In this document: positions 23,994-34,399 of the stretch, in pieces
Position numbering within the stretch: position 1 is the first letter of the stretch
How the letters are laid out: each line of letters begins with the position of its first letter
Assembly (NCBI GenBank): GCA_033060915.1
Contig: CM065378.1
Coordinates: 14,769,501-14,833,500, forward strand
DNA length: 64,000 nt
Direction: 5' to 3'
Source of the DNA: Euryodendron excelsum
Taxonomy: Eukaryota; Streptophyta; Magnoliopsida; Ericales; Pentaphylacaceae
Made by a program: the position numbers and the translations under genes
Notes under the pieces: model-generated
The model's database searches: none
The model's input: only the letters and a program-made list of their open reading frames with translations
What the model was told of the DNA's origin: nothing

Positions 23994-26900
23994 GTGTCAG
24001 TTTTTCTACCTCATTCATGACAAATATGAAGTAACCCATAGCAAATAGTCTTCAAATTACAGAAACAACCGATGGATACAGCTTTTGCACGTAATGATTC
24101 TAGGGGTTTTCTTGCCAATTCAGCCTTCAATTTAATTCTTGTCAATCTCACTGCTTGACCGTCCGAGAGAGAGAGCGAGAGAGGGGAGGGTTGCTGTTTG
24201 CCTCCCAGTTCTGGGACAAAGTATTTTGCCTTTACGTGCATGGCAAGTGTACTTAAAATTGACCAGAGCTTGCTATAGTCATTATAGTTCCACAGCTTGA
24301 GGTAACCTTCTGTAGCAATCATATCCTCTGTGTTGGCCAAAGTGATAATTTCTCTTCTATTGGTTGATGTGGAAATACTCTTGGCAATTGGAAAATAAGG
24401 ATTGGATGGGAAAGAGTGCGAGAAAGATAAGGTTTGGATGTGGAGTGGGTGGAACATTTTATCTTTACCTTTATCACCTTAGAATTAAGAGGAATTGGGG
24501 GTGGTCGAGAATAGGCCATCTCAGTGGTTAATATACGTGGGTTGTGACTTGTGAGAAAAGAATGATTTGAATAAGATTTTGTTCAGATTTTAACTGGTGA
24601 AGGAAATATTTTGCAATATCCATCTGAGTGAAAATATGTGAATAACAATGCATGTGCACATTCTATTATTTTCATCGAGGAAGGAGATTTGGAATCCAAT
24701 TCCACCTATATCTCCAAACAAACATAGTTCATATATATATATATATATATTAACAAAAATAGATTTTGCGCTAAAAATGAATTTGAAGATAGATTAATAA
24801 TACACAAACAGAGTTTTCATACAGAATGAGATGATTGTTTAGTAATTCTATAATTTAAACTACAATGCACCCATCACTTTTGAATGATATTTTTTCAAAA
24901 TGTCATTATAATATTATTCTGATAAAATTTTCTGTGTACATAAAATTTTTCATAAAGATATTCGAGCAGTAAAACATAATGATTTTATACGAGCTTCAAA
25001 ATTAGTGTTATTCCATAGCTGGCTTAGGTACCTTCGTGAGAAGATGGTATTCTGATAGGGGCAAAGTATGATAAGACATAGCATGCTGCAATTAGGGTTA
25101 GTGCCATTTGATGCCATTCTTATCTCTAATCCATTTGGGATAATGATTTTAATATGATCGGTTTAGGTTTGGCGCCGTCTGTTATCAATATTGACATAAT
25201 GTATGCTTAATGGGAAATCTCGATCGATATGTCCAAATTTTACCCGTAAGCATATAGCATCATTCCCTTCTAAAACCCACTTAGAAAATATATACACAAG
25301 GTATATGTAGATATATATAAAGCATATAGTATCATATGCCACATCAGCATTATTTGAAAATAAGAAAATAATTTAATAATTCCCAAGCTTTGGGAAACAT
25401 ACATGGGTAATTACCCGACGTGCATGCACAACTAGTTTTGGGTATATAAATTGGAGCAATAAACTCAATTATATTCAACGAAGGTAGAATCATGCCAAGC
25501 AAGCAGTAACCATCATAGTCGGGGATGTACTAGAAAATACATCCAGTGGGAAGAGTTCAATGGATTAGGCATGATAACAAAATAAAGGTCATAAAAATAA
25601 GCAAAACAGAGCTTATAAATTATAATCATTATTGTCATAAGCCATGGTCGGCGTCTAACCCTACCTAAAGATCACGGCAGTTGCTGAAGTTTACGTATAA
25701 TTTGTGTTAATATTACTAACCCCTTACGGGTCAATGGTACTAACATGATATGGGAAACTTTTAACAACTATTGTCTCATTGTTGACGTTTCCATTAATCC
25801 ATTGAGGCTTAATTAAGAGCCCTCAAGTCCTAAACTTAATTTATCCTCTCAAATCAGTTTATTTTTAATAAGTGTTCAGATGAGATTGTATATAGCAATA
25901 CTTTAAGAAATATAGTGATCGAAAGAAGACCCAAATGTCCCTTAAAAGAATGGAGTATTCAGCACATTAATTTTTTATTTATTGGAATTTTATCTGTTAT
26001 TAAAAATGGTGTAATGCTGATTAATTAACATAGTTGCATCAATAAAACTCACAATTTTACTTTCCCATCAACTTTAGTCCCTTAACAATATTTGAGAACA
26101 AAAAAAAAAATAATAATAATATTAAGTCCTTACTTACCACTAATAACTCATTTGGATGTAAAAATTTTACCAGCTATCGGTTTGACCTATAGCTTTTTTA
26201 CTTGCTTAAAACTTTTACCCACTAATACAAAAGCCATAGGATAATGGGTTCAATAATAACTAATAACATTGTTAAATTAAACAAAAATATATATAATTAT
26301 CGACTTTTCTTACTACATTTATTCTTTCATTTACTAGACACAAATAAGTTAAACGTTACTTTTTAACTAGGGCTCTACTGTCTTCTTTAATTTATTGAGA
26401 AAATTCCATCTAGGTAACAATTCATTAAAATGTTATATTTGTTCCATTAAAATAAACGAAAAGTTAACGGACGTTAGAACTAACGAAAACTATAACCGAG
26501 CGCAATCACGTCGTGAAATGTAGTAAATCATCTATTTGGCTATCGAGACTTAAATGGCAGTCGTCCTGGGTGACGTAAAATTCCCTCATTCTCATTCTTG
26601 ATTTTTTCTTGATTAAGAATTAATTAATTAATTGTAGGGATTTGTGAGGATTTAGCGTAACGAACCATAAATGGGATTAGAGAGAGGGAACTAAGGGGAT
26701 GTTGCTTAACGCTTTTGGCATCTCTGTCTTAGGCCCTCACGACCTCACCTCGCATGGCGTGTAGAGAATCCCAGTGAGCGTGCACACGTTCTGGACCCCC
26801 AATGCTTAGAGTAATTTCCAAGCCATGTAACATTCTCTGTTCCTTCCATATTTTTAATATTACCGGTATTATCAAACCCATTAATCTATCGATAAAGAAT

Positions 26901-27092
26901 TAATAAAATATTTCCATAAGTTTATTTAGAGCTTGAGAACCTTTCACCTTGCACAGCAGTCATGCTTTTGGTCAAAGTCAAATTGGTAAATTTAGGTTGT
27001 GGCTTCCCCCACACACACACCCATGCTCCAACGCATCAAGGCTGTTGATTCTTCCACGCATTCTCTCTCTTACTACATATAGATTTTTTTAG

Positions 27093-27277
27093 ATAATATT
27101 ATACAAACAGAAAATTTATATACAATTCACCAGAATGATGTTATTTAATGGGAATCATTCATTTTATAATAAAACACCCAATATGATGAATTTTGATAAT
27201 AAAATCATCACTGCCACATCATTCTAATGAAATTTTTTTTATAAATTTTATGAAAGAATAGTATTTTTCTATTTTTT
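27093..27277. mobile_element. MITE-like element, family B copy
   Basis: The left end AATATTATACAAACAGAAAA and the reverse complement of the right end (AATACTATTCTTTCATAAAA) share the ATACAAA / AATTTATA / GAATGATG series. Internal motifs CACATCATTCTAATGAAA (right) and CACCAGAATGATG (left) pair as sub-terminal inverted repeats. The right end TATGAAAGAATAGTATTTTT is nearly identical to that of the copy at 33846-34047. Confidence 0.5.
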
Positions 27278-30200
27278 TAGAACATAAAATGTAATATATA
27301 GTTATATCATGGTGAGTTAGAGTTATCACGCCACAATTAATTGCCGGACTAATCCCTCTACTAAGTAAAATTCAAATGGGAAAAAGAGATGAGTGGCCCT
27401 TCAAATTTTGTGGGAGTTGGTTGGACCTGGACAGGATTGGTCAAATAGTGTATAAACTGATCCGTACACCTTAATAGCTAAATCAAAAAACAAAAAAAAT
27501 TTTTTTGAGAGTAGGTGAGGTAAATTATTTTATTTGACGAGGCTGGTTAAATTTACAATTACGACCCTTTCTTTTGCACGGATAGATCATTCACCCTCTT
27601 AAATATTATTAGCAACAAAACACTTTTGACAGTTTAAGTTAGCTTATAATAAACTCCTTTGGTAATCAGATAAAAGATCAAAACCAACATTCTTGAGTGG
27701 ATATATGAATAGGAGAGGATTGCCCCTTGCCTCATTTTATTTTTCCCTTCAAACCCACAAAACAACCAAAAATGTAAAAATTAAGAAGCAAAACTTGCGG
27801 CTAGCTAGGCCCTCTTTGCAGGGTGACTCAGTATTCCACATTAATTGGTGATGTGGTATAGTTGGACAGGCACTTGAGATTACAACTAAGGTACTAGCTT
27901 TTATCGTTTTTATCTGAAAGTCAAGCTAAGTGTGTCAGAAAGGACAATCAATCTTCCAAGAAGTAGAAGATTGATTGTTGCCTGCTAGATTTGGGACAAC
28001 TGCATAATAGCCTTACGTACATGGTAAGTGAAGTTAAACCACAGCGCAAGTTACTACAGCTGGTTGTTTGGGTCATTTTCAACGAATTACTGCTCAAGTT
28101 AATGTGTGAAATAGCTTTATTAATGTCATAATGATCAGTCAATAGAAGATTTAGGTATCATCTTATTACTTTATGTGGTTAGAAATAGCACAATGTATCT
28201 TTTTTTTTATGCTCCGGACGAACTCAAAAAATTTGTAAAATGAGTTAAGATATAAAAAAATTTAAAATTTGGAGGACTAAGATTAATTTTTTTTAATTTT
28301 AAAGAGGTTAATACACTATTTCATCATATAAATACACCAAAGTATACAGAAGTAAAAGAAAATTTTAAAAACTCAAAAGGGACGGCTTCCTTGGCCCTAG
28401 GGTTGATCTGCCGCTCTTCTGCTCTACCATGACTATCGTAATTTTCTTTCTATTGTCAATTCGTCATATTAATGTAATGAAAAATTGGACAAGAACTGGG
28501 TTTAATTCTCAAAGCCATCTCTATTCCCATTTGACTGGTGATTCATTGTGATATAGCTTTTCTTTGCTTTTGTTATTGTTGGTGTTTGTTAAGAAAGAAA
28601 ACGAATTTGTAGAAACTGGAAAAAGTTAAGCCCAAAACGACAAATAAAATACGGGAGTTCATCCCAATACCTTTGTGATTTTCACTTTTTCGTGTGTTTG
28701 ATGAGCCTTTTGTCCGTCTAAGAGGGCATGAGAAAAGGTTATAGTTAAATGAAAAATATAAAGCTGGTGCAAACTCGATCATTATTATATTCAGCCTCCA
28801 AGACGAAGGAGCTAAAGGAAAGTATATACATGTTTCAGCAATACTTTTCTACAGCCAATGCCTTTTCTAATTGCACCTTTCTACATGCATACATGTATAT
28901 ATATATATGTATATATAAAATAAGAGATTTCAAAGATGGAGAGAAACATGATTTAAATCTGTAATAGAGCATGCGTGAGGAGGAAAATGATAGCATCAAT
29001 TAACAAAAAGCAATTCTGGAATGACTTTCAAACAGCAGTTGGCTATATATGCCGTATCCAGCCAACTGCACGGTGCTAGCTGACTAACTTGCCGTGCCCT
29101 CCGATACAATGCTAGCTTTGCCCCGTTCAAGTTCTGACCTCATACAAAATTGAGATCTAACATAAAGTATATATTAACGTTGAAATATACAAAAGTTCTA
29201 CGCATGTAAGATCGCATGCGCAGCGTAATCACAATCACCTAAAATGGAAGTTTGGAAGAATGATGTTAACAGCTTCTAGAAGTCAATTTCATTTAATATA
29301 GTATACCTTATACCTCAAGAAATTCAGAATTAACATCATGAATTAAATTAAATTTTACTTAGCGTACACTTAGTTTCATTACGCAAGCCTGATAGCACAT
29401 TTTAGATTGCCTAAAATCAGTCACATTCTCTGCAATGCTACATATAATTAAATATGGATAAAGATAAGATTAAAAAAAAAACCCAATACAAGATAAATTA
29501 ATCCCAAACATTGGCGTATTGGCACGTATACAAAATCCCGGATTAAATCGTATGAGAAAAATAGGGAAAAGTGTAATTAACAAGTCTCATGTTGACTTAG
29601 TGACCAATTTTAACTGTACAATGCAATAGACTATAGCAAAGGCATGCAGTGTTTGACTAAAAAAACTATGTCAATGTGACTGTTGAGAGCTCCATAGTAG
29701 CTACTTTTGTTTCTTGTATAAACATTGTCTTGACATGGAAATTGAGGTAGTAGCACTCATGTAAACCCAGAAGAACATCCAATCTACAATAATAATACTG
29801 ATAATAATAATAATAATAATTGTGTCGAATGCGACGGAACATAAATAAGATGATGACAGCATCGGGCCGTCCAAAAGACCGACATTTTGATCTTCTTGTG
29901 AAAAGGTTGGAAAGAGTCAGATTAGGTGGGCTTAGCAAGCAATTGCTGCATCATTACATATATTTAAAACAAACATCCTGATGTTAGGTCGGCGTCTAAC
30001 CTCAATTAAAGATCACCTTAGATGATGATGTCCCTACTATTTTTTTCTTGTTGCTAATTTCTTGTTTTTGCTTCTGATTTTCATTTTCTCCTTTTTTTTG
30101 TCGTCAGGGGGGTGGTGTTGGTGGTGGTGATTGTTGTTTGGGATGGTGGGGTGGTGGAAATTCTTTCTTGGTCTTCATTTTTATATATAGGAAGACTACC

Positions 30201-30658
30201 ATACTCAAATCATATCATATTCCATTTCTCCAAAATGTAACTATCTCAGCTGACAGCTCTTCGTCGGTCCAGGCTTTAGAAGGAGATGACACTGAAATTT
30301 GGGTGTGAAAGATTGTTTGCCTATAATTGAAGCATAGACAAGTTTCACATGGAAACTGGTCCCGTCAGTGGAGTCTAATCGTTTTCTTCCTTTCCCACAC
30401 GTTTGCTTCATCTCCGGTTCATTAATCACCGTTGGCCCTTAGCCAATGACAGTCCTCTTTACTAATCTAACTAGTGAAAGGTAAAAGAATGAGTTGCACA
30501 TTACAGACAAAGAATTAGACTTATTTTTGAGACGTTGATAGAAAGTCAGTTGATAACCAGAGATAACTGGACAAAAATTAGGCACAAAATGGTTTGAAAC
30601 TCCATACTGGTTTAGAACCATTGATTGTTGTTATAGCCCCCTCTAAATTAGTGTAGGC

Positions 30659-30818
30659 CATAACAGGGAGGAAAACCAATTGTTATGTCAGCTGACATGG
30701 TAACAACACTGAAATTTAGGCCATAAATTGCAATTTAAACAAAGGAGGCAAGAAAACACGAGGTTACGAATCAAGAAGCATTATAAAAATTGGTTTTCCT
30801 CTATTTTCCTCCCTGTTG
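30659..30818. repeat. Inverted repeat able to form a long hairpin
   Basis: The left arm ATAACAGGGAGGAAAACCAA (30659 on) is matched by a right arm whose reverse complement reads AACAGGGAGGAAAA, then ten extra bases (TAGAGGAAAA), then CCAATTTTTATAATG. A loop of about 90 bases lies between. It could be a small foldback transposon or a hairpin transcript. No recognised microRNA lies in either arm. Confidence 0.6.
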
Positions 30819-31373
30819 CTACGATGAGATTTCTTTCTCAATTCTTGTTTTTTTGGACACTTATTTGGGTGGCTTCTGTCTTGTTTCACGTGAACTTGAT
30901 CCTGGCCCATTTTCTCTCCCTTTTTTTTCTTCATTTTTTTTGACTTAGAGGGTATACCGACAGCCCTATTGGTATAGTAGAGTGAGTGGACGACTATATC
31001 TGAGTTGGGTGGAGAGGGCACTGAGATTTGCTTTCTTGATTTCTATAAGGCAAGTTTGAACTTACCATGAATTTCAATTTATCTACCTTTGGCACTTCAG
31101 AAACTAAAAGTCAGTATTATGAATTCATGACATGATCACCAATGTAGTTTAGGCCAAGATTTTGTTGAATTGAGGTGAATTTTTTTCATAGCAAATGGGA
31201 AAACAAGACTCTCCATGCCAGAAAGAAAAGGTAAAAAGCAAAAAAATTCATGACATATGGCCATCCAAAATGCATTTAAATACCACAAAAGCATTTTCTT
31301 TGGCAATATTGAAATGATTTCTCTCCATAATTAATCATCCTTCTAAATGTGGAGAAATTTAATTGTGTTTTAT

Positions 31374-31466
31374 GCTCCATTTGGAACCTAAATTTTGGAT
31401 GAGAAAGGTAAATGTAAAAAAAAATGTGAGGAAAAATGAAACAAAAATTGGAGTTCCAAACGGAGT
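31374..31466. mobile_element. Short (about 93 bp) MITE
   Basis: It starts GCTCCATTTGGAACCTAAATTTTG and ends with CCAATTTTTGTTT-complementary sequence followed by GGAGTTCCAAACGGAGT. The two ends are inverted copies over about 24 bases with few mismatches. The interior is purine-rich. Its style resembles hAT-derived MITEs, but no 8-bp duplication is evident. Confidence 0.5.
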
Positions 31467-31885
31467 GTTAGTGAATTTCGATTTTTACAATTCTTGCAAG
31501 GTACTCCTTAATTGCAGACTGATTATTAGTGGCATTGTATTGACCTCAACACCTCAACTAGAAACCAGATTTACTGGCAATTTTCCTACCCTCCATGTGA
31601 AGCATATAATTGAAGTTATATAATCACAAGCTGATATCCAACATGATGCTCTCATGGGGCCAGCCGGTGGATCATCAAAGGACATAATAATCTATCTTTT
31701 GAAGCGGTTTCGGCAGCCTTGGAATTAGTCATCATAGCAACCAAACGCTGCACTATTTTTAGTACTTTCAGAAGAAAGCTTCGCATTCTCTCTCCCTCAC
31801 AAGTCAATTATGTCAAGGACCGCATCTTCGCTTGTTGACCCCGCAACTCTGGAAAGCTGGAAAAAGGACCCGAAAGGAGATATAA

Positions 31886-31906
31886 AATGGTGGAAACTTA
31901 TTGACC

Positions 31907-31951
<45 letters not shown>

Positions 31952-31994
31952 GTGATGTTATAATTCTCATGGTGGAAACTGATTGACCCCATTT

Positions 31995-32027
<33 letters not shown>

Positions 32028-32045
32028 TGATGTTATAATTCTCAA
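31886..32045. repeat. Duplicated unit carrying (GA)n / (GT)n(GA)n microsatellites
   Basis: TGGTGGAAACTTATTGACCCC is followed by about twenty GA units (31909-31949) and TGATGTTATAATTCTCA. Immediately after, TGGTGGAAACTGATTGACCCC is followed by ATTTT, about nine GT units, about eight GA units and again TGATGTTATAATTCTCA. So the flanks are duplicated in tandem and the microsatellite inside each copy has changed length and type independently. Confidence 0.85.
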
Positions 32046-33845
32046 CAGAGTGTTTTGAGTGATTATTTCCGTAAGGAATAATCACGACACCATTTTATGC
32101 TATGATTCTTGTAAGACATTAGTTTCTGCTATGTATACTTCTTATTATGCATGATTAGAGTACTAATGGCCAGCACATGCCAGCATTAAAAAGCAGAAAA
32201 GAGAATCTGAAAGCATTTGATGAGAAGGAGGAGGAGAAACATAGAAATTATGCTTATGCTCTCTATCTCTCCCTAAGACTAAGCAAAAATGATTCGAACA
32301 TATTTAGACACAAACCATGAGTCTGAACATCTCAGCAAATCTTATCAGACCCCACTAGATCACATTAGACATCCAAATGATCAAGATCACTGTGTTTCTT
32401 CCTAGGAATTAAGGCCTGGATTGCACTTTGCAGTGTGGTTAGGCATCTGCCAACAGGCAATTAGAAGATGGTGGTTGTGTTGACACTATCAAACTTTGCC
32501 TCTCGGTTGGTGCTCAACCTTGTTGAGGAAATTTTGAACCATAATATGGTTGATTATATGATTGCTTTTTGTGGGTTGTAAAATGAATCCAACTATTTGA
32601 GCTTGACCTGATATTCAATTTATTAAAAACTTAGATCGGCTCGTCTCGACTCGATTAACTTATATGCAATCTAGAATTGTGAGCTCAAATTGATTGAAGC
32701 TCGTTAAGTTTTCAAGGAAAATTTGAACAATTCACAATTCGACTCAGCTCATTAAATTTTCTTTTCAGAAGTAAACTGCTGGTCAATTGGATTATTTCAA
32801 TGTTGGAATACTGGGGAGACCAACTAGATATATGGAAGCATTGTGTAGCTTGCAGGTAGTCCTGAAACACAAGGGGTAAAAGCAAAGTGGTGCAATCTCA
32901 CCTGTGGAGTCATAGGAGGAAGTTGATAAACAAAGGACAACAGCAGGTGTATGTGGGGTTTCACTTTTATCTACTTTTTAATCTAACAGATGGGTTGTAA
33001 TCATTCAGCCTCAGACATGAAGATAAGATCAAAGTTGTGGCCGCATTGATGATGAGATTTCTATCCCTCCCTCCCACACCAAAGTTGGTGGCTGTGCTCA
33101 AAACTTTTACATCCTCCTACCAAACAATGCGGCGGTCCCTGCTAGTTTTGAGGCTTCTATTCAATTTTAATATTGGGTAAGGTTTAAAGCACCATTGATT
33201 AATACTTCGTCCACCATTGATTAAACCAGTATCTGGCCCAAAACCCACTGGCTGTTGTCTACCTTTCTGTGTGAAGACGCCCACAACAAAGCCCAGTCCA
33301 CTGGAAGAGAAATGTAGTTTAGTTGGGCCTTTGCCTTTGTGGAGTAATAAAATACCCAATAAAACAATCGCGCTAATCCCAAAGCCTGTTTTGTTAGGCC
33401 TAAAGTACAATGTTGTAGGAGAAATTACCATTTTAGTTTGAACTTTGAGTAATTTAGTCTTTTAATTTGTGTCCATGTAATCCAGCATTCGTTACCCATT
33501 TAGAGCTGAATTGGCCCTATCGAAGAAAAATTGTTAAAACCATACGCCCAATGTGTGTTTACCTCTGCAATACTTCAACATTCTCGCTTTCATGGGGCAT
33601 GCACTAGTTGAGAGTCTTGAGACTTTCAATTCACAAGTTTGGTCATTTCTAGCATAAGAGAAACTTTAGAATTGGTAAGATGTCGTGCTACGTGACCTCC
33701 CTCCATTAGACACAAAGGCGCGTAAATTCTAAAGCTAAGTGGAGTTGTTCGGTTCCATCAACAAAGAAACTTATTTGTATTGTATTTCATAGAGCAAGGT
33801 CATGTGATGCGACAAGAGCACTGAATAATTTTTTGGCAATATGAG

Positions 33846-34047
33846 TATCATATCTTAATGAGTAATGTTATACAAATAAAAAAATTTATACAAAATTTAT
33901 CACTAAAATAATGTGGTTAGATAAGAGTCATTTACTTTAAATCAAAACACCCGTCATGATAGCTTTTAATTACAATAATGTTACTATCATATTATTTTAG
34001 TGGATATTTGTGTACCGATATTATGAAAGAATAGTATTTTACTATCT
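33846..34047. mobile_element. MITE-like element, family B copy
   Basis: The left side TAATGTTATACAAATAAAAA and ATCACTAAAATAATGTGG pair with the right side, whose reverse complement contains ACAAATATCCACTAAAATAAT. The right terminus TATGAAAGAATAGTATTTTA matches the 27 kb copy. It lies about 350 bases upstream of the LHCA2 start codon, between the gene and the desert. Confidence 0.5.
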
Positions 34048-34264
34048 TAATATATACCAGAATTGGCCAAAAGACAAAACTGCCCTTACGAAAGTAGTGC
34101 AACTCACTCTCTCACATTTATCAACTGTTCAAAGCCACGGTAGAATCTGCAGATTTAGGGGCTTCCAATGTGAACCACCAGCTCCTGACTATTCCAGGTA
34201 AGCAAGAGAAACTGGAGGTGTAGGAGCTTGATAATTAGATTCTGCGTATGCCCCATTGCAACCC

Positions 34265-34310
34265 AGCAGCCAATCAGACATCCACTCACCTATCCTTTAA
34301 GATAAGCCTC
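34265..34310 (+). promoter_or_regulatory. LHCA2 promoter elements (CCAAT box and I-box)
   Basis: A CCAAT box (34270-34274) and a GATAAG I-box (34301-34306) lie 95-130 bases upstream of the start codon. Both are typical of light-responsive promoters of photosynthesis genes. No strong TATA box is visible between them and the ATG. Confidence 0.5.
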
Positions 34311-34399
34311 TTCATACATTAACAGGTAGGTTCGCCACATCCTTACTTGTGATACACGCACACCAACCAAACACATAATTCAAAGAAAATCTGCCAGAC

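Larger units (their letters stand above)
10480..34250. other. Gene desert of about 24 kb filled with repeats
   Basis: I could not support any protein-coding or structural RNA gene between the F-box promoter and the LHCA2 promoter. The open frames (up to 148 codons, for example 24011-24457 minus and 11524-11970 minus) have no domain, no splice partners and biased low-complexity composition. What is visible is a dense layer of short transposons (MITEs), SINE-like units, small tandem duplications and AT, GA and CT microsatellites, listed separately. Confidence 0.55.

Noticed and set aside
24011..24457. 148-codon open frame on the minus strand
   Set aside because: No recognised motif, no splice partner, and a chance-like composition next to microsatellites; one short resemblance to miR396 (TTCCACAGCTT near 24286) has no hairpin partner.
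26398..26585. Possible MITE with AAAATTCCATCTAGG-type ends
   Set aside because: The supposed inverted ends match too weakly once aligned base by base, and no target duplication was seen.
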